Shown here: positions 1 through 13,554 of the stretch, in pieces
How the letters are laid out: the number at the start of each line of letters is the position of its first letter
How positions within the stretch are numbered: position 1 is the first letter of the stretch
Notes under the pieces: model-generated
Told to the model about the DNA's origin: nothing
Databases searched by the model: none
What the model saw: only the letters and a program-made list of their open reading frames with translations
NCBI GenBank assembly: GCA_037074765.1
Contig: JBAMDO010000228.1
Span: forward strand, 25,441-89,440
From: Mansonella perstans
Lineage: Eukaryota; Nematoda; Chromadorea; Rhabditida; Onchocercidae
Length of the DNA: 64,000 bases
Direction of reading: 5' to 3'
Program-made: the position numbers and the translations under genes

Positions 1-256
1 ATGTACTAACTACTAAAATAGATTTCATATCAATTTGCAATCTTCAGTTACTTTTTTTCCTTTGCATCCTATATATTTAGAAGGATGTTTAACAAATTAT
101 CTGGCAATTAAATATTACGGGATTGATTCAGATTAATGAATTCGTAGTTACAATTTATATCCTTTTTAATTCACAATGAATGAAATTTTTTTTTGAGCAG
201 GGAATATTTTTGATATAAAACAAGAGAAATAATGGGAGATTTTTTGCTTTTAGTAC

Positions 257-421
257 TTTTTTCTTCACAAGTTTCCTCAGTGATTGTTTTATAACTGATA
301 ATGTTTTGATGACAGCGATCATTCGGTGATGCTTTAATAAATCGAAGCTAGTATCATTGTATAAAGGGTAATTTGTAGCCAGGAACTGTTGAATTGCAGC
401 ACAAATGGTTTCTGAATACAT
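257..421 (-). CDS. Candidate first exon of a gene running off the left edge
   Basis: The minus strand is open from an ATG at 421 for 88 codons. The first 55 codons (to a possible AAA|GTACTA donor after 257) have a mixed, charged composition (it begins MYSETICAAIQQFLATNYPL) unlike the Phe/Ile/Lys-rich chance ORFs around it. A GCGCAG acceptor lies about 15 bases upstream of the ATG and could be a cis or spliced-leader acceptor. I recognise no domain. Later exons would lie left of the window, so this may also be a chance ORF. Confidence 0.3.
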
Positions 422-1045
422 AGAATGAATTGTAAACTGCGCAAAGGTACATATGATAGCTATTACAAGCTTTTCAAGAAATGAAAGCTAAAATTTGGAT
501 TCAGGTTAGGTAAAGAAAGAGAAATTCGGTATGATGTAATAAATAAATAAATGAAAATGAATTTTGCTAAATGCTACTAATATCTGTTAACACCTAAATA
601 TTTGTCAACTTGAGTGTGTTCACTTATCAAGTAAATGAGATGGAAGATTTTTATCCATAAAAATGACGCATATTCTCTTCAAGCATAAAAGATCAATCTT
701 TTTGTTGTAAATGAAAAAAAAACCAAACAGATACAATTTGATGATTTATTAGAAATAATTAAAATAATTTGCATACTATTGCATGCATTCGAATGCAAAA
801 TTGATGAAATTTGTTACATGTTACATCTAATTTACAATTTGGAAGTAAGGATTTCCTACTAGAATCAAAGTTTGCATGCTATGCTTTCGAACTTATATGA
901 ATAAAGATTATTGGTTTTTGCAATGGGGACAATTATATCAAAAGAGGAAGTGGACAAATCATTTTTTTAATCAGCAGCAAATTTTAAAAGCAGAAAGCGA
1001 GATCATTTGTTTTCATTCATGGTGCAAGCCTTGTGCTCTTTACAA

Positions 1046-2202
1046 TCAGCCAAGGCGTACTTTACTGACCCAATTTGCTCGTTTACCAAATCTCAGTTGG
1101 CTTGCCCAGCGTTTTAAACGTGGATCATAGTACATCTGTAATTTTTTGAGTTATTTGTGTTCTTTCCAAATTTGCATTTTCATGTGTAAAGGAAAAATTC
1201 CCGTAATTCATTCAAAACAGTAGTTCATTAATTTATCAAATCTTAACTTACTTGCCTAAGCCAGCAGTAAGAGATTTTGATCTTTTCCAAGATCAAAGTG
1301 ATTGTTTTGATTGCGAGGGCAATTGCAATGAAAGGTCACAACGGAAGATATTCGAACGGAGTAAATAGTTTAACAAGGATTTGAATATTAAAGTATTCAT
1401 TGATATTCTTTGTTCATACTTATTGAACATTATCATCTGTTAAGGACTTAACTGATAAACTTATTGAAGTTTTATATTCATTGTTAAAGTTTGTTAAACT
1501 ATGCCTATCTTATGTTATTATGACACAATACGCAGTATTATAATTACTATCCAGGAATTGCATGATTGAGACTAAGCTTGTCTTATCATTTTGTAGTGTT
1601 GCTATTGCTGCATTGTATATAAAAGCATAAGTCTAATTGGACTGAGATAAACATTAGTAATGAATTATTTCGACCTTGTGGCTAATCACGTGTGGCTATA
1701 TTTTCAAATCATTTGATTTTTCTCAAGTAGTAAGTGGCAGTCTAGCTGTTTCAGTCTAGCTTTATGCCTATTAGTTGTTGACACTTCATTATTCCATAAT
1801 ATTAGGTTAGTTGGATCAAATGATATGAGCAGTGACTGGTATTAGAAATCGGAAAAAAAAAGTTGGTAACGAACTGCATTAGACAATTGATTTGGCCATT
1901 GTTCCATACCATCCATATAAGGCCATAGGTCTTGCTTATATTCGTTTACTTCATCTGTTAGAGTATCTGAAACTAAAAATCAAGACTTGAACATCTGTAA
2001 CAAAAGCCAAATTATTCAAAAACTAAATGTGTTCAAATGAAGAAATCTATCAATTTAAGGATTAAGAACCACTCTTATTAGTCAGCCTTATTTAACAATG
2101 TATTCTATCAAGCATGCAACAATTAGTTAAAAAAAAAATAGTCTTACTTTGTGCTAATGCTAGAAGTGGAAGGATGGAATAAAGTAATAATTCTGTGAAC
2201 AT
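1046..2202 (-). CDS. FMRFamide-like neuropeptide precursor (FLP-19-like)
   Basis: Three exons: 2202-2148, 1966-1875 and 1135-1046; phases 1 and 0 match. The 78-residue product starts with a hydrophobic signal peptide (MFTELLLYSILPLLALA). An acidic spacer follows, then a dibasic KR, WASQLRFG, another KR, and ANWVSKVRLG directly before the stop. Gly after RF/RL is the amide donor, so the expected secreted products are WASQLRF-amide and ANWVSKVRL-amide, made by convertase cleavage at KR in neurons. Donors are GTAAGA and GTTCGT; acceptors are TTTCAG and TTACAG. Two C-terminal peptides, the first W-A-x-Q-x-RF, separated by KR and ending at the stop resemble the C. elegans FLP-19 precursor (WANQVRF, ASWASSVRF); the orthology is inference. 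The second peptide ends in RL rather than RF. The 739-base second intron contains a plus-strand shadow ORF. Confidence 0.8.
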
Positions 2203-5200
2203 TCTTGAACTCTGAACTATGATACCTGAAATTTCATTATTTGTGGTACAAGAAAATCAAACAAAAAAAATACATTTCTGATCGGAGCGATGAAAGAGAA
2301 CGGAAAATGTATAAAGGGGAATGTACGAGTGATAAAAGAAAATTGAAAATGTGCAACCGATATTTAATTTAATCGTCAAATCAATTTAAATTTCATTTAC
2401 GTTCCGTGATGCAATTCCCACATATTTGCTAGAATAATAATAATCATCTTTTAGGTAGAAACTTTCAAATACTCTAGTTCAGTCATATTTTTAATCATAA
2501 TGGTGTTGTAAATGAATTTTTGAATGATCTTTTAGTTCAAGCATTGAAATCTTAAATAATCATGACAAAATAATTTACAGATTTATTTGATGTTTAAGTG
2601 TGCTTCAGTGCTTCATAATAATAATAATCATGTAAACTCCAATAAATGCGTTTTGCTACTTGAAAAAAATGTCCCATAAATTGAAGGTTTTTTGTCTTGG
2701 AAAAAAAGCTTGGCGAGAGAAAGAAAACAGAAATAGACGAATTGTACAAAAAGCTTATCAACATATCCAAATATATACACAAGCATTTCTTATTTCTTGA
2801 AGATAATTTATATTTAATTGGCTTAAGTCAAGCGATAATTTGGCCATCTGAAACTTGTCATTAATGAGATACATTTTAAAAAACAATTAAAAAATATTTT
2901 CATTGGAGTGATTAATAATCAACATTTGTAAAGCGAAAGTAATCATCAAAACAGCAAAAAGAAAAACATCCTTTAAATTTAATGTTGATTTTTTCATTGC
3001 TAATTTCATTGCTATTTAAATATAATTTACAATATTTCACTTTTAGAAAAGCCATTCTCTAAAGTGTATGATCAGTTTAATAACATTTAGCAAACTTTAG
3101 TCTATTTAGAAATAGGCCTTTTTTTATAATTATTATTTAGTTATTTCATACCTAGTTCTGATATTTGGGAGAGTTTGAAATGTCAAGTTTTTTGGAACTT
3201 TAATTAACACTTATTATGAATATCATTCAGTCAAGCAACATTTCAAATAAAAGTTCATAAAATGAGATGGAAATTCAGCTCTATAGCTCAAATAAAAAAC
3301 GGGAACTTTTAATCTATCATTGCAATTAACATTGATGAATTCATTTAAAGTTTTTATCAGTGAAAGAGTAGCCTACAACTATCCTTAAACTTAAATCGTA
3401 AATCTTTCGTTGAAAGTATTCTGATAATTAAATCAGACGGTAGAAATTTCCTATATTTTATTAGAAAGTATGCGTAACATGTGTAAATACTTAGTTATTA
3501 CAGGTACGAACCACATATATTTATTATTATTTGATCTGGAAATCGGTGAATGTAATGGAAGTAATTTAAAAGGAATTCTGGGAAGGATGAAGATGCTTAT
3601 TTCATCCATGTAATACTTTTTTACGGATATTAACCAAAAAAAAAAAAAGCGCAAAATGGATAAAAAAGAAAATGGAGGAAGGCAGAAATTAAATCCAGTG
3701 GGAGAAGGATAAAATTGAAATTATTTATTTCAATGAAACAGCTGAAAATGAAGGAAAGAAATAAAATGAAATGAGAAAAGGAGGCCTTATTTTATTATTC
3801 ATAAATTAATTAAATTATTTAGAGACAAATTACCAATCGTAATAGAAATACGCAAAGTGGTTTATTAAAAAGTGAAGGATTGGTGAAACATCAAAAAATA
3901 ATTTGTTAAGTCCTTTCGTTTTTTTTTTTTGTTTCGTTCTGACAACAAAATATTAATTTTATTGGAAAAAATTTGTTACAAATTGATCAAGTTTCAACTA
4001 CAAATACAAATTGCTTGTTTGTAAATTCAATAAGTTATTCAGTTGGTTTTTGCCAACCTTTTTACTGCAATTAATTACTGCAGTTGTCATACAATAATTA
4101 TTAATGCTTTGAAAAGAAACAAAGACTAACATAATTTGTAATTAACAATAATTATTACACGTGTTGTTTCTGATTCATATGATTTTATTGTCTCACACGT
4201 ACTCATTCTTTTTTGTGAAGTTTAAACTCTTACGTAAGTGGGCATTTGAATAGACTTCACACACGCTCTTTTTTTAAAATCATAAAAATCTGATAAAGAA
4301 TCGGAATGAAATCGTTTTGTATAACCAGTAATAATTAACGATCAACACAGCTTTTCATAATAATTAACGAACTTTTTTTTGTTTCATGAAAAAAATTTAT
4401 GATTTGATTAAATTTTATCAGTCAAAGTTTCTTCTTCATATAATTGAATATTTTAAATTACTATGATTCGTATCGATTTTACTGTAATTCTCTTGTCCAA
4501 TCCATTGGTCAGAATGAAAGTAAATCGAACAGAGAGGAGTACCTTTGAGGGAAGGGTATTATATTGCAATTTTGTACTATTCCGGTATGGTGGGAAATTT
4601 CTGAATTTAGCAATAAACGTTATTACAACTCATCGAAATTTTTTAATGAAACTTTTATAATAAGCTCGTCATTGATCTTCAAAGATTAAAATGCATAACT
4701 AATCTAATTGTTTTTTGAAGGCTCTTAATGGTTCCGTGAAAATCTTCGCTAAACACATTACAACTTGGAATAGATGGTTACGTGAGAGAAGAAATTTGAT
4801 ACTTAAAAATTTCGACATTATCAAAGAAATTAATTCCTCCTTCTTGTACACTTCGTTCATCTTGAGAAACTTTTTCTTACTGTTGTCATACGGTGGTCAC
4901 ATTTCAATAATCAATAAATTTGCCTGTATTTTACTTTTTATCGAGAAAAATCAAAATCTCAATATGTATCGTTAATATTCTTAACAGTATGCGAGACAAG
5001 ATTTATTATTTAATAATATTCAGATCTAATTGCATACAATATCCAAGTGCCTTCGTAATAAATAAAATAAAAAAATAAATTGAAAATTTTTAATTTAGGA
5101 TTTATAGCATTTATCAGCTAAACCAAACAAGTGCCTCAAATACTTCAAACTAAATTAACTTAGATAAGACAAAATAAAATTTAAATAGTGTGTTTCTTAG

Positions 5201-8200
5201 TATTCAAGATGAAATGAATTTAACTTGAATTAAACTGAAAAAGATAAATTTAATAAACTAAATCGATATATTTTCTTTCCCGTTTTCTATTATCATTTAG
5301 AAATAACTTTTTTTTGATCTATTAAATTCATTCATTTATTGAAATGATTGAGAGGAATCGATTCGTTTCCTAAGCAATTTCACTACCATATATTACGAAA
5401 ATTAAATTTAAAATTACTTCACATTGGTATACACAAATTGTTCCTTTCATTTTCTGAAAAAAAAAAGAAAAAAAACCTTGCACATTTCAATTGGCAGAAT
5501 TTAGTCAGAAATAGCACTTTTGGTGCCATAATCAAACGGAAATGGGATATTTGTAAGGTTATTGGATGAAGCATTTCGGTTTAGTCGAAACTTTCGAGAA
5601 TATCACAATACGTCAACAAAAATGGAAGAGTTCCCATGAACATTAGGAAATATTTTAGGCTGTAGACTTCTAAGATTAAAATTACTTATTTTTTGGCCTT
5701 AAACTACTGTATTACATGATTTGTTCGTTTATGCATTGCATTTTTGTATGGTATTTCAACCATCATCGTTATTTTTTTTTCTCTGCAATTTTTTAATAAA
5801 TTGGAAGCTTTTCGAAATTGTGACGAAAATTTAATTAGTTAAAGCGGCATATCTATTTCTCGTCCTCCACAATTTCATCTGTCACTGATTATCTTTCAAA
5901 TATTTTTCCAATTAATCAATCAATCAATCAAACAATCAGTTGATCAATCGAGTCAAAAAAGCGTCATAATAAATGGTATCAAACCGTATTATGCGTATTA
6001 TCATTTGCAGGAAAATAATATGGCTTAAAAAAGTGCTAAGGCATATTTTACAAGGTATTACGGTAACTAAAATATGCTGGTATTTCTTTCATGGAACTTT
6101 TTTCAGGCATTCTTCAATGTATCGCAGTAATTTAAAATGTATCAGTTATGAAAAACTCTACTTTATAGAAGTGAAGGAAAATTATTTCTTTTCCTTCGCT
6201 ATTATTCACACTAATGATGTTAAAACTAAGTGGTCAGATAAAAAAGTTTCAAAATGAAATTTTTAGTGAAATTATTTGTATTAAAAGATAAATTCTACGA
6301 AATTGTAACACGGCAATATGATGATGAACTTAAGAAATATTTCTTAAGTCTGCATATTCATTACTTTCGAGAATATTTCGGGATATCTTAGACAATTAGA
6401 GAAGATACTTATGAATAATAAGTGAGTTAAAAACGAATTTAATTTCGAAACTAAGAAAGCGATGAAGAATGAGAAGTGGTCCAGCTGTGGAACTCTAGCA
6501 TTTCATATAGAAGTCAAGCTGGCCTTTCTCTGTCATTATCAATATCAATTTTCTACAAATATTTTTAAATCAGATAGACTGAATTAAAAAAATAAAGATT
6601 TTTTTTTTAGGATTAAGTGTCGGAAAACACATTGAATGGTAAATAAAAAATCTATTTTTTAAAATATTATTTAACGAATATTTTTTTGCGAAATTAATTA
6701 ATTATTCATAAAAAAAATGCAACATTGAAAAGAAAGGATTCTGGTAAAGATTACAATTAAAATAATTATCTAGTGCAATGAATAGAAATAAATAATGTGA
6801 AACAGCAATGAAATATTTAGATGGAAATAATTAATCAAAATTTTGAATGAAATGATGAGACTAAATAAAAAGAAAGCAACAAAAAGAAATGACAAATATA
6901 TTATTTACATTACTATTTTTTAGGAGAAAAATGTTTCTGATGCTTTTTAATATTCTTTTAAATTGTGTCAAAATTGTTAAAAATTCTCAAATGTGAAATT
7001 TAAAGTTATTAAAAATGATGTAATGTAAATTTTTAAAGAATAAATAAGGCTTGGGATCATTTCTTAAGGAAAGTGAAAAAACTTATTAAAAATGATGTAA
7101 TGTAAATTTTTAAAGAATAAATAAGGCTTGGAATCATTTCTTAAGGAAAGTGAAAAACACAAGAACGGAAAATTAAAAGATCTGTATGACGCTTCGCTCA
7201 AATAATTATGAAGGAAATAGGACTTTTATGGAATTGGCTATTGCCGTAACTGCTAATTAAGGTTTAATGATTTAGAATTAAGGCATTCTAACTTGCATTT
7301 TTTTGATTTTATCCTTTTTCTGCTGAAAAAAATGAATTTTTCATCAATTAAGAGTTGAAAATACTTTTTTTTCAGGTGAAAATTTGGAGTTGAATTGTGC
7401 TCATTAATAACAAGTGACAATTAAAACAAAGCGATATTTGAGAGTTGGATGTTTTGATTGATTGACCTTTCAAAAAAATTTAATATATTAAATTATGAAA
7501 AGAAAAAGAAAAAGCAAAACATATTTGTGGATCTAAGTTTGTATTTCGCAAAAGTAAGGAAAAGTAGAAAGAGCAGAAAAAATCAGTGGAAGGAAATTCT
7601 CATAATAGTAATAATTAACAATATCAATTTGAGGGGGCATGCAGTGTAAATAACTGATTGCAGCTTGCAAAAGTTGTTAATTGAAGCTTGCAGAAGGAGC
7701 AAAAACTTATGGAAAATACAGTTGAGCATGATAAATGAAGTTTTACTAATGAATATTTGTTTACTGAAGATTTGATACGAAAATTAAAGCAAGTGAATTG
7801 ATCCAAAATAATCCTTTTGATCTGAAACATAGCTTCACTATCCTGAAATAAATCATTTATATCAGTAAATCCAGTTCTACAACACAAAAATTGAACTGAT
7901 AAAGAGCTTTAAATGATGCTTTATAACGGTTTTGTGACTTCAGCTCTCACCGGGTATATTAATCGTAAATAACTATAATTAGATCCCAAAGGTGCTTTAG
8001 ATCTCTCAAAATTCTATTAAATTCTTAAAAAAGTTTTGACTTTTATCAGCAAGAGAATAATTGATAATAGTTTCAAAATACATAGAAATCAAATAGCGTA
8101 CGAAATTATATTTGTCAAAGGAAAACTGGAAAAATGTGGGAAGATTTCCGAGATATGTTTGTATTTCCATACTTTCACAACGATCATTTGATCGGTTGTG

Positions 8201-10270
8201 AAAACTTTAAACCACTATAATTAGTCTGCATAGATCTAAACCAAAATATTCGGATTTTATTTCGAACTAGAGAGCCAGGAAAGTGAAAATTTAAACAATA
8301 CTTAAATTTCTTGTAACATCATAATATTCGAATCAGTGAAGTACCTTATCCTTCTTGAGTTAATCATCTGAATCATTTTATTTGCAGAGAATCCCATCGA
8401 TAAAATTAATGTCATTGACAAGATGCATAAATTATTTATTATCTATTATCGATATGACGTACTCAAATGTACATTAGATAGAAAATACTAGTAAGTATGA
8501 AAAGATACTAATGTTCGATTTGCTATTTTTGTTACTAAATCGGTTTTATCCTCATAATATCGTGTCCTCTTTTCTTTTCGTTTACTGAAAATTTCAAGTA
8601 TTTCCGATTTTCTGCTGTACTATAAGTTTTGCCAAATAATTCTGGGAATTCATAAGTGCATCATTTCCGGAGAAATTTTTGATGAACTAGTTTTGAAACA
8701 ACAATGCAAAATTTCGTTCGCAAAAACAGTATGATATTATAAAATTTTAATTTTACAAAGCTAAAATTATTATTAAATTTATTTTTCTGAAGTAAAATTT
8801 TCTTTCTAATGATTGCAAGGGAAAACAAATGAGGCAATTATTACAAGCAAAAAATTAAAATAACGGTCACGAGAATAGATAAGTAAATCTACAATTAAAA
8901 GTTGAATAATTAAAACTACAATCACAAGGGAATAGACAAATACTATAATTAGAGATGAATAAATAAAACTACGATCAGAAAAGAATAGCTAAATCTATGA
9001 TTACATGGGAATAATTAGCACTATGATCAGAATAAAAGAAATTAATTAGAATTACAATAATAGGTATAGGAATAAATGTCACATATGCATCCCCTGTTCT
9101 GATCAAAGTGAGCAGACGAAGAAACTTGCTAGTAAGGGTAAAATTTAAAAAAAAATTAAAAGTTAATTCGTCCAGAGGAGAGGAATGAATGTTAGCAGAT
9201 GGCTAAAAAAACGTACCAAAGGGTAAGAATGAAATTAATTCAAATTTAATTGTCAAATTTAATTTTAATTTTTTTTTAATGTTTCGAATTATCTGATCAG
9301 TTTTGTCCTTTTTAAAGACAGTTTATGACACCACTCGTAATATAGTGCAAGAAAAATTGAAAGTTTAATGAGTGTCAAACTTCATGATCATAGAAATTTT
9401 TTTCGTGAAATTCATCCTGAAAGTAAAGTTATTTCCCAACAATGTTTGTTCATTTGCGCAATCATAAGTATACCACAGTGGCACTTCATTAAACTAAATA
9501 ATCTATCATTATTAATCGATTAATCGCGAAACTTTAAGAAAGTATATTTATCATTTGATATTAATCGATTACCATTCTTGCTTGAGAAGATGTAGTAAGA
9601 TTTCCAAGTTAAATTTCGAACAGAAAAGAGTAAAAAAATACTGAGGTGAAAAAAAATGCACAGTACAGTATTTTGTGACCATGCAAAATCGATCATATTT
9701 CTAAGTAAAAAAAAAAATTGAAAATTTGGTACTTTACGTATTGCATAATTAAATGTGGATCAGCAAGTAGATATATGCAAATTTAAATATCCAGAAAGCA
9801 AATCAAACTGAACATGCTGAGTTGATGAGCAGTGACAAAAAAAATGACTTATTCCATGAGTTTAAAGCTATTTTTAACACTTCCTATATCTTAAAAAATT
9901 GTAATTATTTGCGAGTTTGTTATCTCAAATTAAAAATTCGAAAAGTCGTTAAAAAGAAATTGATTTATTTGCATTTATTTCATTTATAGCTATTTTATTC
10001 TTTTGTATATTTCTCCTTCTTGATTACAATCCATGCAAAAACATTTTGCCAACAAAGATTTTAAAATATGATCAAAATTACAGAATTTGAAATATTGTCA
10101 TTTTTTCCTGCAATTTTTCTTTGTTTGATTTTGAAATTACCACTGCTGTAAAACTATCTATCACATCTTGACAAATAGGCATAGGACAGTTTCGAATTGA
10201 AAATTTTCGTTTCATGAACAATATTTTGAAAATAAGATGAATTCCAACTTGCAATAATGAAAATCACAGC
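2203..10270. other. Gene-poor AT-rich stretch, nothing assignable
   Basis: About 8 kb with no recognisable protein family on either strand. ORFs present (for example 4463-4660, 4715-4975, 5973-6257) are short, mostly Ile/Lys/Phe/Asn-rich and match nothing I know. A short AATC run sits near 5914-5930. One minus-strand segment, 7842-7765, is flanked by a good acceptor (TTTATTTCAG) and donor (TCA|GTAAAC) and is open for 26 codons, so it could be an isolated exon. No tRNA or spliced-leader RNA signature was seen. Confidence 0.5.
7006..7157. repeat. 77-bp tandem duplication
   Basis: Bases 7006-7082 are repeated at 7083-7157 with almost no differences (one visible G/A change in the GGCTTGGGATC/GGCTTGGAATC part). 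This is two copies of a non-coding AT-rich unit, evidently a recent local duplication. Confidence 0.95.
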
Positions 10271-12027
10271 ATGGAAATGATGCATGGAGTATTCTCGTTA
10301 TTCTTATCTACTGGTAAGTGGCAAAAGCTTTAGTTACTTCCTCAATACAACAATCAAGACTTGAATGAAGCATGAAAGTAAGGCCAAAAAATGGAATCAT
10401 TCTGATAGAACAACAATTAACTTTATATTGTGCAAGTAATTATTCGAGTAATAGCAGTCTCGCTTGAACGAAAATAAAAAGTTAACTTTCAAACTGGAAA
10501 CTTTCCAATGGAAAAGGTTTTTCAATAAAAAGTAAGAAAAAAGAAATTTCGGAATTTGATATTGTTTTTTGATAAATGATTATGCTAAAAGGAAACTTTA
10601 TATTTGCTTAAAAATAATTCTGGATTTCCATACTGCAAGGCATGGAAATTACGAACTTATGTATTGGCAAAGTTTTATTTCTCTCTTTTTATTATTCTAA
10701 ATTACATTGGATTCATTGAATGCCATTATTAAAGTTATTTTCACAAATAAATATATTATTTGGATGGTTTCTATCGGTCATTTTGAACTAGAATGTCAGT
10801 GTCATAGCCACGTTAATTTCTGGCCTAAGGCTTAAGCACGGTGAAATTTTCTCATAGTGTATGCATGTATTCAACAGCTATATAACTTCTCTTTTGATAA
10901 AATTAACATACAACAACCGGTTATAAATCACCAAAATTAATCTTCACTCTCCTTTTGCATTATGCCAAATATTTTCCATAATCCTACTTTGCTCACATAA
11001 CTATTGAGCTGATGGAAAATGCAAATATTGCCTACTTTGCTCACATAACTATTGAGCTGATGGAAAATGCAAATTCGGAGTTGCACGAAATTCCATTGAA
11101 AAAAAAGTATGATGAATGATACGGGAAACCTGAAATGACAGAAAGTGTCAATGAATAATATCCATTGACATGCTGACAAAACCAAACATTATTCAGAGGC
11201 CAATCGCCAGGTTCCAACCTTTTTTGTTATGCTTAGTTAATAGCCTTCAGTGTCTCTCATATTAATGACAATAACCACTTTTGATGTTACTGATATTTGA
11301 AAGTATCGCCTAATTAATGAATTTCGCTGGCGAATTTTTCACATAATCTCAAACGATCTACGTAGAAGATGCCACATTTATAATTTCATAATTTGACTTG
11401 ACGTAACTATGTAAGCACTAATGACAAAGTTGTCATCTTTCAATTCTACGTCCACCATTTCAAGTTAGATCACCTTCCGGTGACGTTGTTACATCAAATA
11501 TTATACTAGTATGCTTCATTTTCCAATCTTTTTCTTTTAACTGATGCATTGTTGAAGTGTTTCCCTCATTTTTTATCCGTATTGTAAAAACATTTTCATC
11601 AGATTAGGGAGCCAATTATTTGCCAAATCCTTGATTTTCGTTTTACACGTTTTACCGGGAAGAATGTGGAAATGAGGAGAAAGATGCTATCAAAGGATGA
11701 AGAAAATTCCTCAATTTTTCTCAGAAGTATAAATCATGAATTAATTTTGGAATTTCCTCGGGAAAGGCCACCTGTAAGTATATCTACGGGATTCCCGCTC
11801 ATCTAGCTGTAAAAGATAAACTGGTTGTATGGACATCCTGTGAATCTAACATCTTTCCAGAAATAAACAGTAATTCCTATATCCTTGCTGGAAGAAATCA
11901 TCCTATATTCTTGCTGGAAGAAATCACCTGTCTTTAACATTTTCAATTTTCCGATTGCTAGATATTCCGAGCAAACAGAAACAGAGAATTCGTACTGGAA
12001 TCATCAAATACTGTGAAATTAAATTAA
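10271..12027 (+). CDS. Tentative four-exon small secreted protein
   Basis: The best-supported part is exon 11603-11773: acceptor TTTTCATCAG, 57 open codons with coding-like composition (contains ICQILDFRFTRFTGKNVEMR), and donor CCT|GTAAGT. Phases allow a model with exon 10271-10313 (ATG, short hydrophobic leader, donor CTG|GTAAGT), exon 11057-11106 (after an ATTGAG acceptor), 11603-11773, and a last exon 11962-12027 ending TAA. That would give about 110 residues. Only the 11603 exon is convincing; the rest rests on phase agreement, and the first exon is a weak signal peptide. No family is recognised. Confidence 0.3.
10983..11078. repeat. 48-bp tandem duplication carrying a splice-acceptor-like site
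   Basis: The unit starting CCTACTTTGCTCACATAACT occurs at 10983 and again at 11031, an exact multiple of three. Each copy ends in ...CTATTGAG followed by CTGATGGAAAATGCAAAT, so a possible acceptor was duplicated with it. In the frame of the tentative gene only the second copy is free of stops. Confidence 0.9.
11876..11927. repeat. 26-bp tandem repeat, two copies
   Basis: CCTATATCCTTGCTGGAAGA... at 11876 is repeated at 11902 with single-base differences. Confidence 0.85.
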
Positions 12028-12134
12028 ATGGTATTAGAGAATTACGGATTGACGTTTTATACACATACAATGATGAAATCAAAGAAATGAGCGAAGAAAG
12101 TGCCTACGTGGATCTGTAATGCAACTACATTTCT

Positions 12135-12528
12135 GACGCTATGTTGCATCAAAGGAACACATGGAGTTAAGACAATAGCATTTTCTTAAAAATCATTTAA
12201 GAAAATCCCTACACAGTCATTGCAATATCATCCGGAAATATTGCCATGTCATTCGGGAATCAGAAAAAACCGGTCAGAACGGAGAAAGTTCCTGACTGAT
12301 AGATATTTTTGTTGTTTTAAATTATGTCTGCTTGCTGGCTTACGCCATTTTTATGATTTTATCATCTCGTTGATAGCATTATTCCGAATTGATTGATTTG
12401 TCAGATAGTCACATTTTGAGGAGATTCGAGAGACCCACTACCAACAGTTTTTATTTAGTCAAGCCTGATGATCGTTGATGACACTATGTTGCATTAGAAA
12501 AGATACATGGAGTTAAAACAATAGCATC
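12135..12528 (+). repeat. Diverged direct repeat pair
   Basis: About 46 bases around 12135-12180 (CTATGTTGCATCAAAGGAAC, then ACATGGAGTTAAGACAATAG) recur around 12482-12527 with several substitutions and small gaps. The spacing is about 345 bases. It may be remnants of a dispersed repeat. Confidence 0.7.
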
Positions 12529-13554
12529 ATGGTACAATTAGCTTATTTCAACTCTTCTGTCATTCTCTTTTTAAATTTCATTCATATTTGCCTTCACCCT
12601 TTTACTAACTATATCTCTTTATTATCAATAGACATACACATTGTCGATCGCTTTCTCTGCTTCATTTTTATTATCCGCTATATGATCGGTCAATAATTTT
12701 AATTCTAAAAATTTCAAACTTTGAAAATTTAAAAAGTGCATTCTTCATTTTTTATGTTTTGTCTGATTTGACATTACTATTAATTATCTTGTAGTATTTC
12801 TTCACTTCTATCACTTCCTTTTCTTCCGTTCTTTCCTTTAAACTGATCACTTCACCATGGTTTTGTTTACTGTCCTCTATAACCTAACATTTGTTTTTTA
12901 TACCTTTAAAAATGTGTGCCTTCATTTGTCTAATAAGCAATTCTTCTCTTTGGCGCTATTACTTTCTCCTCCAAAATGGCAGAACGTTCTGCCGGAAATG
13001 AACTGCACGCAATTTCGGGAATACTCCGGTTAAGATGACGATTGATTCATCTCATTCTTAAACAAAAAAATACTAAATTTGGAGTTGCTTAGTTAGAGGT
13101 GGGAACATTATAAAAAATTTGTTAAATTATTAAATTCTCAACTCACCACTTCTTTAGAATTTAGGTACTTCTCATTTGCCGGTTTCCGTCTTTTTTTTGT
13201 GCAACTATTCTTTTCACCAGCAAGCAATTTACATTCTAATTTAATTGGTACCGAATATCTTTCAGATAAATTGATTTATACACTCATCTTCCAATTAATT
13301 TGTTCTTGCAATAAAAAAAACATTATTTTCGTTTTCGCCATTGCTATCATACAGCAATCATTTATTTCCATTTTCCTTCCAGTTTAATTTTTATAAAGCA
13401 AATGTTTACATGGAATCATCTAACTGTTCTTGTCTCACCTTTTCCTAAACGGAAAAAAAGTTCCTGTCGTTCCAAAAAAATTCCTGAAAAAGAGCAGTAA
13501 TTTTCAGTTAATTTTTTGAAGCCTCTTACAATTTATTCTATACTGTCTGTTATT

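Noticed and set aside
876..1130. Plus-strand 84-codon ORF with a WCKPC motif, at first taken for a thioredoxin-like exon
   Set aside because: It is the shadow of the neuropeptide exon on the other strand; no thioredoxin fold around the motif.
4663..4975. Overlapping open frames on both strands (plus 4715-4975; minus about 4880-4690)
   Set aside because: Both look weakly coding, but no partner exons, domains or start context were found; not enough to annotate.
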